Notes under the pieces: generated by a model
Database searches by the model: none
The model's input: the letters and a program-made list of their open reading frames with translations, nothing else
What the model was told of the DNA's origin: nothing
Made by a program: the position numbers and the translations under genes
Shown here: in pieces, positions 32,993 to 43,341 of the stretch
Layout of the letters: each line of letters starts with the position of its first letter
Numbering within the stretch: the first letter of the stretch is position 1
NCBI RefSeq assembly: GCF_000701445.1
Contig: NZ_JNIX01000016.1
Coordinates: 62,001-126,000 of the forward strand
From: Brevundimonas bacteroides DSM 4726
GTDB lineage: Bacteria; Pseudomonadota; Alphaproteobacteria; Caulobacterales; Caulobacteraceae
Reading direction: 5' to 3'
Length of the DNA: 64,000 nt

Positions 32993-33871
32993 TCAGGCGA
33001 TGCGCCGCACCAGCTTGCCGTAGTCCTCCATCAGACCCAGGCTCAGGTCGCCCGGCGTGAAGGTGTATTCACCGATCGACTGGACCGGCGTCACCTCGGC
33101 GGCCGAGCCGGTCAGGAAGCATTCGCTGAAGGTCGATAGCTCTTCCGGTCGGATGTGACGGACCACGACCTCGATGCCCTTGGCGCGGGCGATGTCTATC
33201 ACCGTCTGGCGCGTGATGCCGTTCAGGATGTGGGTCACATCCGGCGTATGGATCACGCCGTCCTGCACGAAGAAGACGTTGGCACCGGTCGCCTCGGCGA
33301 CATAGCCGCGCCAGTCCAGCATCATCGCGTCGGAGAAGCCGCGCTTCTCGGCGGCGTTCTTGGACATGGTGCAGATCATGTAGAGACCCGCCGCCTTGGC
33401 CGTCGTCGGAGCCGTCGCCGGGTCCGGACGGCGCCACTTGGCCCACTCCAGCCGGATGCCCTTCTTCTTGACCTCGGGGTCGAAGTAGCTGGGCCAGTCC
33501 CACACGGCGATGGCCAGGTGCGGTTTGTTGTTCAGCGCCGACACGGAGGTCTGCTCGGGCCCCAGATAGGCGACGGGTCGGACATAGGCGTCCTCCATGC
33601 CCATCTTCTCGCACGTCGCCTTGCAGGCGGCGTCGATCTCGGCGACAGACCACGGAAGGGTGAAGTCCAGCAGCTCCGCCGATCGCACCAGGCGCTCGGA
33701 ATGCTCGGTCAGCTTGAAGATTTCGCCGCCATACATACGCTCCCCTTCGAACACCGACGAACCGTAGTGGAGGGCATGGGTCAGAACGTGCGTTTTCGCT
33801 TCCCGCCAGGGCACGAATTCGCCATCCATCCAGATCCAGCCGTCACGATCGTCGAAAGGGACCAAAGCCAT
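32993..33871 (-). CDS. ilvE: Branched-chain amino acid aminotransferase
   Basis: A 292-residue fold-type IV PLP aminotransferase that exchanges amino groups between leucine, isoleucine or valine and 2-oxoglutarate. Characteristic sequences are WMDGEFVPWREAKTHVLTHALHYGSSVFEGER, GFSDAMMLDWRGYVAEATGANVFFV and LNGITRQTVIDIARAKGI. The C-terminal CFLTGSAAEVTPVQSIGEYT is also typical. Length is normal. It is divergent from the response regulator gene at 33960. D-amino-acid or aminodeoxychorismate-lyase activity in the same fold is less likely given these motifs. Confidence 0.93.
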   Translation of the reverse strand: MALVPFDDRDGWIWMDGEFVPWREAKTHVLTHALHYGSSVFEGERMYGGEIFKLTEHSERLVRSAELLDFTLPWSVAEIDAACKATCEKMGMEDAYVRPVAYLGPEQTSVSALNNKPHLAIAVWDWPSYFDPEVKKKGIRLEWAKWRRPDPATAPTTAKAAGLYMICTMSKNAAEKRGFSDAMMLDWRGYVAEATGANVFFVQDGVIHTPDVTHILNGITRQTVIDIARAKGIEVVVRHIRPEELSTFSECFLTGSAAEVTPVQSIGEYTFTPGDLSLGLMEDYGKLVRRIA

Positions 33872-33959
33872 TGAACAACGTCTCCTGCGCAGATTGGGCG
33901 GTTAGACCCCTCCGGACGCCTGAGGTCAACGTTCGGACCCGCAGATTCGGAGCCCGCGC

Positions 33960-34676
33960 GTGAGCGGCCGGTCCGGACCCGTGGCTGGGGCGGGCGTCGG
34001 CCGCCACCTTCTGATCGTCGACGACGACGATCGCATCCGCGAGCTGCTGAAGGAGTTTCTGGCGCGCGAAGGCTATCGCGTGACGGGCGCCGCCCACGCC
34101 GCCGCCGCGCGGCGCCTGATGGAGTTGATCGAGTTCGACCTGGTCGTGCTCGACGTCATGATGCCGGGCGAGAGCGGGCTGGAGCTGACCAGCTGGGTCC
34201 GCAACAAGGCGCAGCTGTCAAAGACGCCGGTGCTTCTGCTGACCGCGCGTGGAGAACCGGCTGACCGGATCGAGGGCCTGTCGCGCGGCGCGGACGACTA
34301 TATGTCCAAGCCGTTCGAGCCCAAGGAACTGGCTCTGCGCATCGACGCCATCCTGAGGCGCACGGGCGTCAAGCCGATCATGCCGCGCGAGATCAAGCTG
34401 GGTCCGGCGATGTTCGATCTGGAACGGCTCGAACTGACCAAGGACGGGGCGCCCATGCGCCTGACCGAAGCCGAGGCGCAGTTGCTCAAGACCCTGGCGC
34501 TGAACGCCCACGCCCCGGTCGAGCGCATGGACCTGTCGCCCGACACCGCCGACATCACCGGCCGCGCGGTGGACGTCCAGGTGACGCGCCTGCGCCGGAA
34601 GCTCGAGGTCGATCCCAAGAACCCGCGCTACCTCCAGACGGTCCGGGGCGTCGGCTACATGCTGGCGCCGGACTAA
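33960..34676 (+). CDS. OmpR-family response regulator
   Basis: A 238-residue DNA-binding response regulator. The receiver carries the acid pocket D21-D24 and phosphoacceptor D65 (LVVLDVMMPG), LLTARG and KPF. The C-terminal winged helix ends in DVQVTRLRRKLEVDPKNPRYLQTVRGVGYML, typical of OmpR. GTG 33960 is the start. It is two nt from the histidine kinase gene and forms a two-component operon with it. Targets are unknown; the pair resembles an alphaproteobacterial envelope or osmotic system. Confidence 0.92.
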   Translation: MSGRSGPVAGAGVGRHLLIVDDDDRIRELLKEFLAREGYRVTGAAHAAAARRLMELIEFDLVVLDVMMPGESGLELTSWVRNKAQLSKTPVLLLTARGEPADRIEGLSRGADDYMSKPFEPKELALRIDAILRRTGVKPIMPREIKLGPAMFDLERLELTKDGAPMRLTEAEAQLLKTLALNAHAPVERMDLSPDTADITGRAVDVQVTRLRRKLEVDPKNPRYLQTVRGVGYMLAPD

Positions 34677-34678
34677 CG

Positions 34679-36022
<1,344 letters not shown>

Positions 36023-36078
36023 CGAAACCGTCCGACAGGGCGCATCTTCTCCCTGTCAGGGAAAACTCGGAGGTCGCC

Positions 36079-36567
36079 ATGCGCCGTTTCGCCTTTCTCG
36101 CTCCCCTCGCCCTCGCCGTGAGCCTCGCCGCTCCGGCCGCCGCTCAACCCACCGTCAATGTGACCATCGGCGGGGACCTGGTCGAACAGGTCGAGACCCT
36201 GGGTCAGCGCGACGTGGATCTTCAGCTGGAGCGCCTGCGCTCGGTGGTGTCGCGCGAGCTCGATCGGCGCGGCGCGCTGGACGGTGCCCAGATCAATCTG
36301 GTCATCACCGACCTGAAGCCCAACCGTCCGACCTTCCAACAGGCGGTGGACCGGCCCGGCCTGTCGATCATCGACAGCATCTCCATCGGCGGTGCGACGA
36401 TCGAGGGCGAGGTGGTTACCGCTGATGGCCAGCGCCTGCCCGTCCGCTTCTCGCGCTACTCGCCGACGCTCGCCGACGTTCAAGGCTTCACCACTTGGCA
36501 GGACGCCGAGCGGGCCTACAGCCGTCTGGCGGTAAACCTGGCCTCAGGACGTCTGGTCACCCGCTAG
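36079..36567 (+). CDS. Periplasmic hypothetical protein
   Basis: A 162-residue protein with a clear signal peptide (MRRFAFLAPLALAVSLAAPAAAQ, cleavage after AAA). The mature part of about 140 residues has a mixed fold: VNVTIGGDLVEQVETLGQRDV, QINLVITDLKPNRPTF and PGLSIIDSISIGGATIEG. I recognise no family. It lies 56 nt after the kinase and could belong to its transcript, perhaps as an envelope target. A 13-bp palindrome sits just upstream. The last 24 nt overlap proC. Confidence 0.7.
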   Translation: MRRFAFLAPLALAVSLAAPAAAQPTVNVTIGGDLVEQVETLGQRDVDLQLERLRSVVSRELDRRGALDGAQINLVITDLKPNRPTFQQAVDRPGLSIIDSISIGGATIEGEVVTADGQRLPVRFSRYSPTLADVQGFTTWQDAERAYSRLAVNLASGRLVTR

Positions 36568-37293
36568 GGTCCGGGCGCGGGCGACGGCCGCTTCGACGGC
36601 CGCTTTCGCCGCATGGCTGAGCCGCGCTTCCATTAGGGCATCGAGCCCGGCGCGGGTCGTTCCGCAAGGCGAGGCGATGCGCGCGATGAGGTCTTCGAAC
36701 GAAGCGTCGGTCGCCGCGCCTGCCCCAGCCGACCGCAACGCCCCTCGCGCCAGACGCTCGGCCGCCTCGGGGGGCAGCCCCGCCTCAAATCCTGCCGAAG
36801 CCAACGCTTGCGCAAAGGCGTGGAAGAAGGCCGGCGCGGAGCCGGCGACCGCTGTGGCCGGGTCAAGCAGGGCCTCCTGATCGAGATCCACTGCGTCGGC
36901 GACAGGATCGAACAGAGCGTGAGCCACCCCTCGCGCTTCCACATCGTCTGCCCATATCGCGGCGACTCCCTGCGCCTTAGCCACTGCCGTGGTTGGCATC
37001 ACGCGGGCAATGGGTCGACTGAGAACCGACGCGATGTCGGCGGAGCGGACCCCGGCCATCACGGAAATCACAACGGCGCCCGGCGGCACGGACGTCGCCA
37101 GCGGCGTCACCGCCTCCCGCCATTGTGCGGGCTTGACTGCGATGACGAGCGCCTCGGTGCCGGCCGGACAAACGGGCTGGTTGGCCCGCGTGAGGATCGT
37201 AGGCGTCGCCGCGCCAGTCAGCCCCCAGCCTTCCGCCAATGCGGAACCGAGACGGCCATGGCCGAGAAGCGTGATGCGAAGGGCACCGGTCAC
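36544..37293 (-). CDS. proC: Pyrroline-5-carboxylate reductase
   Basis: A 249-residue NAD(P)H-dependent reductase that makes proline from pyrroline-5-carboxylate. The Rossmann start ITLLGHGRLGSALAEGW is typical. VIAVKPAQWREAV, VISVMAGVRSADIASVL and the C-terminal helices AGSAPAFFHAFAQALASAGFEAGLPPEAA and SPCGTTRAGLDALM match ProC. It is a little shorter than E. coli (269). The start is GTG 37293. It overlaps the end of the convergent periplasmic gene by 24 nt. It is separate from the YbjN gene by 32 nt. Confidence 0.92.
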   Translation of the reverse strand: MTGALRITLLGHGRLGSALAEGWGLTGAATPTILTRANQPVCPAGTEALVIAVKPAQWREAVTPLATSVPPGAVVISVMAGVRSADIASVLSRPIARVMPTTAVAKAQGVAAIWADDVEARGVAHALFDPVADAVDLDQEALLDPATAVAGSAPAFFHAFAQALASAGFEAGLPPEAAERLARGALRSAGAGAATDASFEDLIARIASPCGTTRAGLDALMEARLSHAAKAAVEAAVARARTLAGDQTS

Positions 37294-37325
37294 GCGCGGA
37301 TCGTGCGCGCTGGCAAGCGAGTCGG

Positions 37326-37826
37326 CTAGGCCGTCCCCACCGTCTCGAACAGGCAGCTGTCGATCGCGTCCTGGGGCCGCTTGTTGCCCCGGATCATGAA
37401 GTCGAAGGCCGGATAGTACCGATCCGCCGCCTCGATCGCCGCGTCGATCATGGACGCGGCCTGGGCCAGCGTCGGCCGTTCGCCGTGCGGCAGGGCCAGC
37501 GAATGGCGGAAGACGATCTCGCCGTCCTCGGGCCAGACCTCGAAATGGCCCATCCAGGTTCGCTGGTTGACCATCGACACCAGCTCATAGGCGGCCGATC
37601 GCCGCCCCTTGGTTGCGCGCAGATCCAGCGCGCAGCACAGCTGCAGGCAGTCGCCTTCCGGCCGCCAGGCGAACCACAGCTCGTAGTCCTTCCAGTCGCC
37701 GGCCAGGGCGAAGGCCAGGTCGCCGTCGTCGGTCCGGTCGAACGGCAGGTTCTCGGCGTTCAGCACATGCTCGACCACATCCAGCGGATCATAGGGAACG
37801 TCGACTTCGTGTCCGACAGCATCCAT
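37326..37826 (-). CDS. YbjN domain-containing protein
   Basis: A 166-residue protein of the YbjN family, which resembles type III secretion chaperones. Family sequence includes DVVEHVLNAENLPFDRTDDGDLAFALAGDWKDYELWFAW, LQLCCALDL and FDFMIRGNK. It is cytoplasmic. Function in alphaproteobacteria is poorly known and linked to envelope and stress traits. It lies 32 nt ahead of proC on the same strand and is probably co-transcribed. Confidence 0.86.
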   Translation of the reverse strand: MDAVGHEVDVPYDPLDVVEHVLNAENLPFDRTDDGDLAFALAGDWKDYELWFAWRPEGDCLQLCCALDLRATKGRRSAAYELVSMVNQRTWMGHFEVWPEDGEIVFRHSLALPHGERPTLAQAASMIDAAIEAADRYYPAFDFMIRGNKRPQDAIDSCLFETVGTA

Positions 37827-37905
37827 TGGAAAACTCAGGTCTCGCGGGGGGCGGGGCGCGACTCATGCGCCATAAGGAGACGGTAGGCGTGTTCGCGGAT
37901 TCGGC

Positions 37906-38196
37906 TCAACCGGCTGCGTCCGGAAGACGAGTTCCGTCCGTGGACGTTCCCGTCTCGGGCTTGTTCGCCTTCTTGGCGGCGGGGGCCTTCAGAGACGCGA
38001 CCTCGGCGCGCAGGGCGGCGATCTCGGCCTTCAGGGCGTCGAATTCGTCGCGGCGGACCAGGTCCATCTCGGCCACGAAGCGGTCGGACTGGGCGCGGAA
38101 GGCGGCCTTGGCCTCCTCGCCCGCCGCTTGGGCCAGCCCCATGGCGCTGGTGCCCAGCTTGGAGAACTCGTCGAGGAAGGGATTGCGGGTCTGCAT
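37906..38196 (-). CDS. ubiK: Accessory factor UbiK family protein (BMFP)
   Basis: A 96-residue protein with an N-terminal amphipathic helix (RNPFLDEFSKLGTSAMGLAQ), a coiled-coil middle (DEFDALKAEIAALRAEVASL) and a charged tail. This is the BMFP/UbiK type, a membrane-associated accessory factor of ubiquinone synthesis in the UbiJ/UbiK complex. ATG 38196 is preferred over the longer frame to 38262. It is divergent from lgt. The call rests on fold pattern and family length rather than catalytic motifs. Confidence 0.8.
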   Translation of the reverse strand: MQTRNPFLDEFSKLGTSAMGLAQAAGEEAKAAFRAQSDRFVAEMDLVRRDEFDALKAEIAALRAEVASLKAPAAKKANKPETGTSTDGTRLPDAAG

Positions 38197-38373
38197 CGGC
38201 GTCTCCGGCCCGCCAGCGGCGCGAGCGTCGTTAAGGAAGGGTCTCCGGATATGGTGAACCAATCCTTACCCGGCCACCCCCTGCATAACGTCAATCGAGG
38301 CCGAAATGCAGCGCCCTCGCGCGACGCAGCGCCGCTTGCTAAAGGGCCTACACAACGCTGCAGGAGCGCCCGC

Positions 38374-39246
38374 GTGATCTTCCCCGAGTTCGACCCCGTC
38401 CTGATCCAGCTGGGGCCGCTTCCGATCCGCTGGTACGCGCTCGCCTATGTCGCCGGCATCGTGCTGGGCTGGGTCTATGCCGCGCGCATCATCAAGACCG
38501 AGCGAATCTGGTCACCCGGCAGGCCGCCCCTGACCACGCCCCAGCTGGACGATCTGGTGCTCTGGATCACGCTCGGCATCATCGTGGGCGGTCGCCTCGG
38601 CTACGTCCTTTTCTATAAGCCCGCGATCCTGGGCCAGATCTTCACCGGCGACAGCCTGGGCGAGCGTCTGGAGCTGTTCCAGCTCTGGACCGGCGGCATG
38701 TCCTTCCACGGGGGCTTCCTCGGCGTCGTGCTCGCGGTCGTCATCTTCGGACGCCGCAACAAGGCCAATCTGCTCAGCATCGGCGACGCCATCGCCCCGG
38801 TCGTGCCGCTGGGCCTGTTCTTCGGCCGCATCGCCAACTTCACCAACGGCGAGCTGTGGGGCCGCACGACCGATGTCCCCTGGGCCATCCGCTTCTGCAA
38901 CGATCGCATCCGCGAAACCTACGGCTTCTGCCCCGCCGGCGACCTGCCGCGCCACCCCAGCCAGCTCTACGAGGCCGGGCTCGAGGGCATCGTGCTGTTC
39001 GTCGTGCTGTGGCTCGCCGTCTGGAAGTGGAAGCTGCTGGCCAAGCCCGGCTACGTCACCGGCCTGTTCCTTGTCGGCTACGGCCTCAGCCGCGCGGCGA
39101 TCGAGACGGTGCGCGAGCCCGACAGCCACATGCCAGAGGCGTTGCAGGGCGTCATCACCATGGGCATGCTGCTGTCGATCCCGATGATCCTGGTCGGGGC
39201 CTGGCTGATCTGGCGCGCGCGCAGCCGCCCGCCGGTCGCCGCTTGA
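38374..39246 (+). CDS. lgt: Prolipoprotein diacylglyceryl transferase
   Basis: A 290-residue inner-membrane enzyme that moves diacylglycerol from phosphatidylglycerol to the lipobox cysteine of prolipoproteins. It has about seven helices. Key residues are in SFHGGFLGV, GRIANFTNGELWGR and RHPSQLYEAGLEG, matching the Lgt signature. GTG 38374 follows CAGGAG at 38361-38366. The longer frame back to 38128 runs over ubiK. It is followed five nt later by the MidA-type methyltransferase gene, starting a three-gene run to pgeF. Confidence 0.94.
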   Translation: MIFPEFDPVLIQLGPLPIRWYALAYVAGIVLGWVYAARIIKTERIWSPGRPPLTTPQLDDLVLWITLGIIVGGRLGYVLFYKPAILGQIFTGDSLGERLELFQLWTGGMSFHGGFLGVVLAVVIFGRRNKANLLSIGDAIAPVVPLGLFFGRIANFTNGELWGRTTDVPWAIRFCNDRIRETYGFCPAGDLPRHPSQLYEAGLEGIVLFVVLWLAVWKWKLLAKPGYVTGLFLVGYGLSRAAIETVREPDSHMPEALQGVITMGMLLSIPMILVGAWLIWRARSRPPVAA

Positions 39247-39250
39247 TTCC

Positions 39251-40345
39251 ATGCCAGATAGCGAGATTGGCGGGAGCCTGAAGGTCAGGCTGGCCCGCGA
39301 GATCGCCCTGACCGGCCCGATGACGGTGGCGGATTACGTCACCCGCTGCCTGCATGACCCCCGAGGCGGCTACTACGCCACCCGGCCGGAGCTGGGCGCG
39401 CGCGGCGACTTCATCACCGCGCCGCTGGTCAGCCAGATGTTCGGCGAGCTGATCGGTCTGTGGGCCGTCGAAACGTGGCAGCGCCTCGGCGCGCCCGAGC
39501 GCGTCCGCTTCGTCGAGGTCGGCCCCGGCGACGGAACCCTGATGACCGACGCGCTCCGCGCCGCCCGCGTCGCGCCCGATTTCCTGTCGGCGCTCGACCT
39601 CGTCCTCATTGAACCCAGCCGTCCCCTACGCGACGTACAGGGCCGCCGACTGAACGACAGTGATTCCCCTCCCCGCTGGGTCTCGTCCCTGGACGCCATC
39701 GAGCGCGACGCCCCCGTGATCCTGATCGCCAACGAGGTGCTGGACTGCCTGCCCGCTCGCCAGTTCGTGAAGACCGAGACCGGCTGGGCCGAACGCCGGG
39801 TCGGCGTGTCCGACGACGGCGACCTCCTGTTCGGCCTGACCGGCATCACCGGCGGCTTCGTCCGCCCCGCGTTCGACGTCGCCCCCGGCGACCTGATCGA
39901 GCTCTCGGACCAGCAAGCCGCCTTCGGCCGCGACCTCGGCCGTCTCGTCTCCGAGGCGACGGGCGCGGCCCTGCTGATCGACTACGGCCGCGACCGCCCC
40001 GGCCCAGGCGATACGCTCCAGGCGCTCCGCCGCCACATCAAGGTCGACCCCCTCGCCACGCCCGGCGAGGCGGACCTGACCCAGTGGGCCGACTTCCCCG
40101 CCGTGCTCGAAGCCGCCGTCCGCGCCGGGGCCGACGTCACCGGCTGCCTCGGCCAGGGCGATTTCCTCCGCCGTCTCGGGATCGAGGCCCGCGCCGAGCG
40201 GTTGATGTCGACACGGCCCGACGCCGCCCCGGTCATCCAGCGCCAGCTCCATCGACTGACCGCCGACGACCAGATGGGCGTATTGTTCAAAGCGGCGGCG
40301 ATCTTCTCCCCGCCCACCCTCGATGTTCCAGGATTCGAGCCATGA
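39251..40345 (+). CDS. MidA/NDUFAF7-type class I SAM methyltransferase
   Basis: A 364-residue methyltransferase of the MidA (COG1565) family, known in eukaryotes as NDUFAF7, which methylates an arginine of complex I subunit NDUFS2. Conserved sequence includes MTVADYVTRCLHDPRGGYYATRPELGARGDFITAPLVSQMFGELIG, VRFVEVGPGDGTLM and LIANEVLDCLPARQF. The bacterial partner is not known. It overlaps pgeF by four nt (ATGA) and follows lgt by five nt, so the three genes are one operon. Confidence 0.88.
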   Translation: MPDSEIGGSLKVRLAREIALTGPMTVADYVTRCLHDPRGGYYATRPELGARGDFITAPLVSQMFGELIGLWAVETWQRLGAPERVRFVEVGPGDGTLMTDALRAARVAPDFLSALDLVLIEPSRPLRDVQGRRLNDSDSPPRWVSSLDAIERDAPVILIANEVLDCLPARQFVKTETGWAERRVGVSDDGDLLFGLTGITGGFVRPAFDVAPGDLIELSDQQAAFGRDLGRLVSEATGAALLIDYGRDRPGPGDTLQALRRHIKVDPLATPGEADLTQWADFPAVLEAAVRAGADVTGCLGQGDFLRRLGIEARAERLMSTRPDAAPVIQRQLHRLTADDQMGVLFKAAAIFSPPTLDVPGFEP

Positions 40346-41121
40346 GCGAGACGACGGAAACGCCCGAACCCATCACACACCCCATCCTGGACGGTGTCCG
40401 GCACGGCTTCTTCACGCGCCAGGGCGGCGTCTCGAGCGGCCTGTTCGAGGGGTTGAACACCGGCCTCGCCTCCAGCGACGACCCCGCCGCCGTCACCGAG
40501 AACCGCCGCCGGATCGCCGAGGTCATGGGCGGCACCCCCGATGACATTGCCGCCTGCTACCAGATCCATTCCTCCATCACGCGCGTGGCCGAGGGCCCAT
40601 GGTACGGCGATCGGCCCGAGGGCGACGCCGTGGTCACCGCCACCCCCGGTGTCATCTGCGCCGTCCTGACCGCCGACTGCGCGCCCGTGCTGATGGCCGA
40701 CCGGGAAGCCGGCGTCGTCGGGGCCGTCCATGCCGGGTGGAAGGGCGCGCTGGGCGGGGTGGTCCACAGCGCCGTCGCCGCGATGGAAGCCCTCGGCGCG
40801 CAGCCCAGGCGCATCCGCGCCGTGGTCGGCCCTTGCATCGCCCAGGAAAGCTATGAGGTCGGCGCCGACTTCCAGGCCCGGTTCGAGCACCACGACCCCG
40901 GCTCGGACCGCTTCTTCGCGGTCGGAGCCACCCCCGACAAGCGTCGCTTCGACCTGCCCAGGTTCGTCCTGTGGCGTCTGGAACAGGCCGGCGTCGGCCA
41001 GGCCGTCTGGACGGGCCACGACACCTGCGCGGACGAGGCGGCGTTTTTCTCTAACCGCCGAGCCTACCTCAAAGGCGAGCCGGACTTTGGGCGGCTGATG
41101 TCGGCGATCGCCGTGGCCTGA
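40342..41121 (+). CDS. pgeF: Peptidoglycan editing factor (YfiH/laccase-domain family)
   Basis: A 259-residue protein of the YfiH family. Family members remove D-Ser containing errors from UDP-MurNAc precursors or have purine nucleosidase-like activity. The metal site is seen in CAVLTADCAPVLM, GAVHAGWKGALGG and GPCIAQESYEVG. ATG 40342 overlaps the methyltransferase by four nt. The last 53 nt overlap the convergent acyltransferase-3 gene. The substrate is inferred from the family name. Confidence 0.9.
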   Translation: MSETTETPEPITHPILDGVRHGFFTRQGGVSSGLFEGLNTGLASSDDPAAVTENRRRIAEVMGGTPDDIAACYQIHSSITRVAEGPWYGDRPEGDAVVTATPGVICAVLTADCAPVLMADREAGVVGAVHAGWKGALGGVVHSAVAAMEALGAQPRRIRAVVGPCIAQESYEVGADFQARFEHHDPGSDRFFAVGATPDKRRFDLPRFVLWRLEQAGVGQAVWTGHDTCADEAAFFSNRRAYLKGEPDFGRLMSAIAVA

Positions 41122-42256
41122 CGCCTTCGTCGCGCCACCGTGCCTCCAGCCACCGCCGCGCCGGCTGTTCCAGGTAGCGGTGGCTGAGGAGCGCGGCGGC
41201 TATCGTGGCTGCGATGTAGATCACGGCTGCGACCAGGCTGCGCTTGCCCGCTCCGGCATAGATCCACAGCAGCGGGAAATGCCAGACGTAGAGACTGAAC
41301 GAAACCGTCCCAAGCCGCACCAGGCTGTCGGACGCGAGCACCGCGACCAGCCGGCTTCCCGTTAGGATCAACACCAGAAGCCCTCCCGCGACGGCCACCG
41401 CGAAGGCGTAGACGACGACCTGTCCACTCAACAGTTCCGGCTTCACGGCGAAGGCGTCGGTCAGAACATCTTTTCCCGTCGCCTGGACCTGGAAGTTCTG
41501 GAGCGCCACGCAGACAAGGGCGATCGCTGTCAGCGCGATCGCGATGCCCAGTGTTAGCCGGCGGGCCGCGACGGTACCAGCCATCGCCTTCAATCGCTCC
41601 TCGTTTAGAGCGATCACCGCCCCCAGGGCGAAAGCGTCGAGATGACTGAACGTCAGCATGTAGACCGCTGTCGCCGTGTCGCCCGACGACCATCCCGCCG
41701 CCGTCAGCGCCAGGTGAAGCACAACACGGAGCAAAGGCCCCACGACGACGAGGCCGATCATCACCCCTGCGAACATCCTGCGACGGAGGCCCAGGAAGGC
41801 GAGCGGGAACAGAAGGTAGAACTGCTCCTCGACCGACAGGCTCCACAGATGGCCGAACAACTGGGTTTGGTCGTAACCCGGAAAGGCGCGGAGCACGTTG
41901 TAGGTTCCGGTCAGGAGCCAGGGCACATCCGTCAGATGATCAAGCGCATCAGGCCGTTCGAACACCCAGGCCTCCACGGACAGCGACGCCACGCCCAGCC
42001 CGATCGCGGCGAAATAAAGGGGCAGGATGCGGGTCGCCCGGGCGCGATAGAACCGAACAGGCGTGTAGGACTCGCCCGCCGCCTCGGCCCTCAGCAGGGA
42101 TCGCGTGATGACGAAGCCCGACAGGGTGAAGAACACCCATACGCCCAGCCAGCCACACCACAGCCAGCCCATGTGGAACAGCACGACGGCGCAGGCGGTA
42201 ACACCGCGCAGCCCCTGCACCTCTGGAATGATCGCCTGATCGCCCTGCGCGCGCAC
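41069..42256 (-). CDS. Acyltransferase-3 (OafA/YrhL-like) membrane protein
   Basis: A 395-residue polytopic acyltransferase with about ten membrane segments. The family marks are PEVQGLRGVTACAVVLFHMGW near the start, FFTLSGFVITRSLL, and RFYRARATRILPLYF with its Arg-rich loop. Members acetylate or acylate surface sugars such as O-antigen or exopolysaccharide. The 3' end lies over pgeF for 53 nt. No sugar-synthesis genes are next to it, so the acceptor is unknown. Confidence 0.88.
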   Translation of the reverse strand: MRAQGDQAIIPEVQGLRGVTACAVVLFHMGWLWCGWLGVWVFFTLSGFVITRSLLRAEAAGESYTPVRFYRARATRILPLYFAAIGLGVASLSVEAWVFERPDALDHLTDVPWLLTGTYNVLRAFPGYDQTQLFGHLWSLSVEEQFYLLFPLAFLGLRRRMFAGVMIGLVVVGPLLRVVLHLALTAAGWSSGDTATAVYMLTFSHLDAFALGAVIALNEERLKAMAGTVAARRLTLGIAIALTAIALVCVALQNFQVQATGKDVLTDAFAVKPELLSGQVVVYAFAVAVAGGLLVLILTGSRLVAVLASDSLVRLGTVSFSLYVWHFPLLWIYAGAGKRSLVAAVIYIAATIAAALLSHRYLEQPARRWLEARWRDEGVRPRRSPTSAAQSPARL

Positions 42257-42339
42257 GCCGTCGCCCCTGCCCCGGGCGCATCAAGACTCAACTTCAGCGG
42301 GGACGCCAGTCCGGGCGTCTCAACCAGATGGCGGGATCG

Positions 42340-43248
42340 TCAGCCGGCGCGCGCCAGCTGGGGCTCAAGAACCACCTCGCGCCAGGCGTGCGGCGCGGCC
42401 AGAAGGGCCCGGACCAGGCGGTTATTCACCGCGTGCCCGGCCTTGTAGCCCTCGTACCGGCCCAGCAACGGCGCGCCGAGCACATAGAGGTCGCCGATCG
42501 CGTCCAGCGCCTTGTGCCGCACGAACTCGCGTTCCATGCGCAGGCCGCCGGGGTTCAGGATGTCGTCGCCGTCGATGACGACCGCGTTCTCCAGGGAACC
42601 GCCCCGGGCCAGCCCGGCCTGACGCAGCGCCTCGACCTCATGGGCGAAACCGAAGGTGCGGGCGGACATGATCTCGTCGCGGAAGGTCTGCTCGTCGACC
42701 ACGAAGTCGATGACCTGGTTGCCGACGACCGGATTGTCGAAGTCTATCTCGAACCGCATCTCATAGCGGTCGCAGGGCAGCAGAGCGGCGTGCTTGTCGC
42801 CGTCCGTGACGTGGATCGGCTCCAGGATTTCGATGTAGCGGACCGGCGCTTCCTGGCGGCGGAAGCCCGCACGATCCAGCAGCTGGACGAACGGCAGGGC
42901 CGATCCATCCAGGATCGGCAGCTCGGGCCCGTCGACCTCGACGATCGCGTTCGACACGCCTAGCGCGCAGAAGGCCGCCATCAGATGCTCGATGGTCGAC
43001 AGCTGAACGCCCGCGTTGTTCTCGATCATGGTGTTCAGCCGAGCGTCCACCACGGCGTCACCCGATACGCGAATGCGGTTGTCCCGGTCAGTCACATCGG
43101 TGCGGACGAAGACGATGCCAGTCCCCGTCGGCGCAGGACGGATCGCCAGGCGCACGCGCTGGCCCGTGTGCACGCCCACGCCGGCGCAGATCGCCGGGGC
43201 GACCAGGGTCCGTTCGCGATGATCAGGCCTTGCGGGCAAGGGAAACAC
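42340..43248 (-). CDS. lpxC: UDP-3-O-acyl-N-acetylglucosamine deacetylase
   Basis: A 302-residue zinc amidase that makes the committed step in lipid A synthesis. The zinc ligands are H88 (STIEHLMAA), H245 and D249 (VRHKALDAIGD), and the general-base/acid His272 is in KAGHAVNNRLVRALL. The GVGVHTGQRV and GPELPILDGSALPFV segments are typical. GTG 43248 is the start. It is 83 nt from the divergent... same-strand acyltransferase-3 gene stop side and 93 nt from phhA. It is the second lipid A gene group in the window. Confidence 0.95.
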   Translation of the reverse strand: MFPLPARPDHRERTLVAPAICAGVGVHTGQRVRLAIRPAPTGTGIVFVRTDVTDRDNRIRVSGDAVVDARLNTMIENNAGVQLSTIEHLMAAFCALGVSNAIVEVDGPELPILDGSALPFVQLLDRAGFRRQEAPVRYIEILEPIHVTDGDKHAALLPCDRYEMRFEIDFDNPVVGNQVIDFVVDEQTFRDEIMSARTFGFAHEVEALRQAGLARGGSLENAVVIDGDDILNPGGLRMEREFVRHKALDAIGDLYVLGAPLLGRYEGYKAGHAVNNRLVRALLAAPHAWREVVLEPQLARAG

Positions 43249-43341
43249 TCGACGATGGCCGCGCGTCTCAAGCGCATTAACCGAAGTTGGATGCCTACCG
43301 GGGCCGCCCGCGAGGGAAAACCAAATCAGGGTTTCGGATTG

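Noticed and set aside
33872..33959. Direct repeat GCAGATT in the ilvE/response-regulator gap
   Set aside because: Only seven bases match over a 50-base spacing; easily chance.
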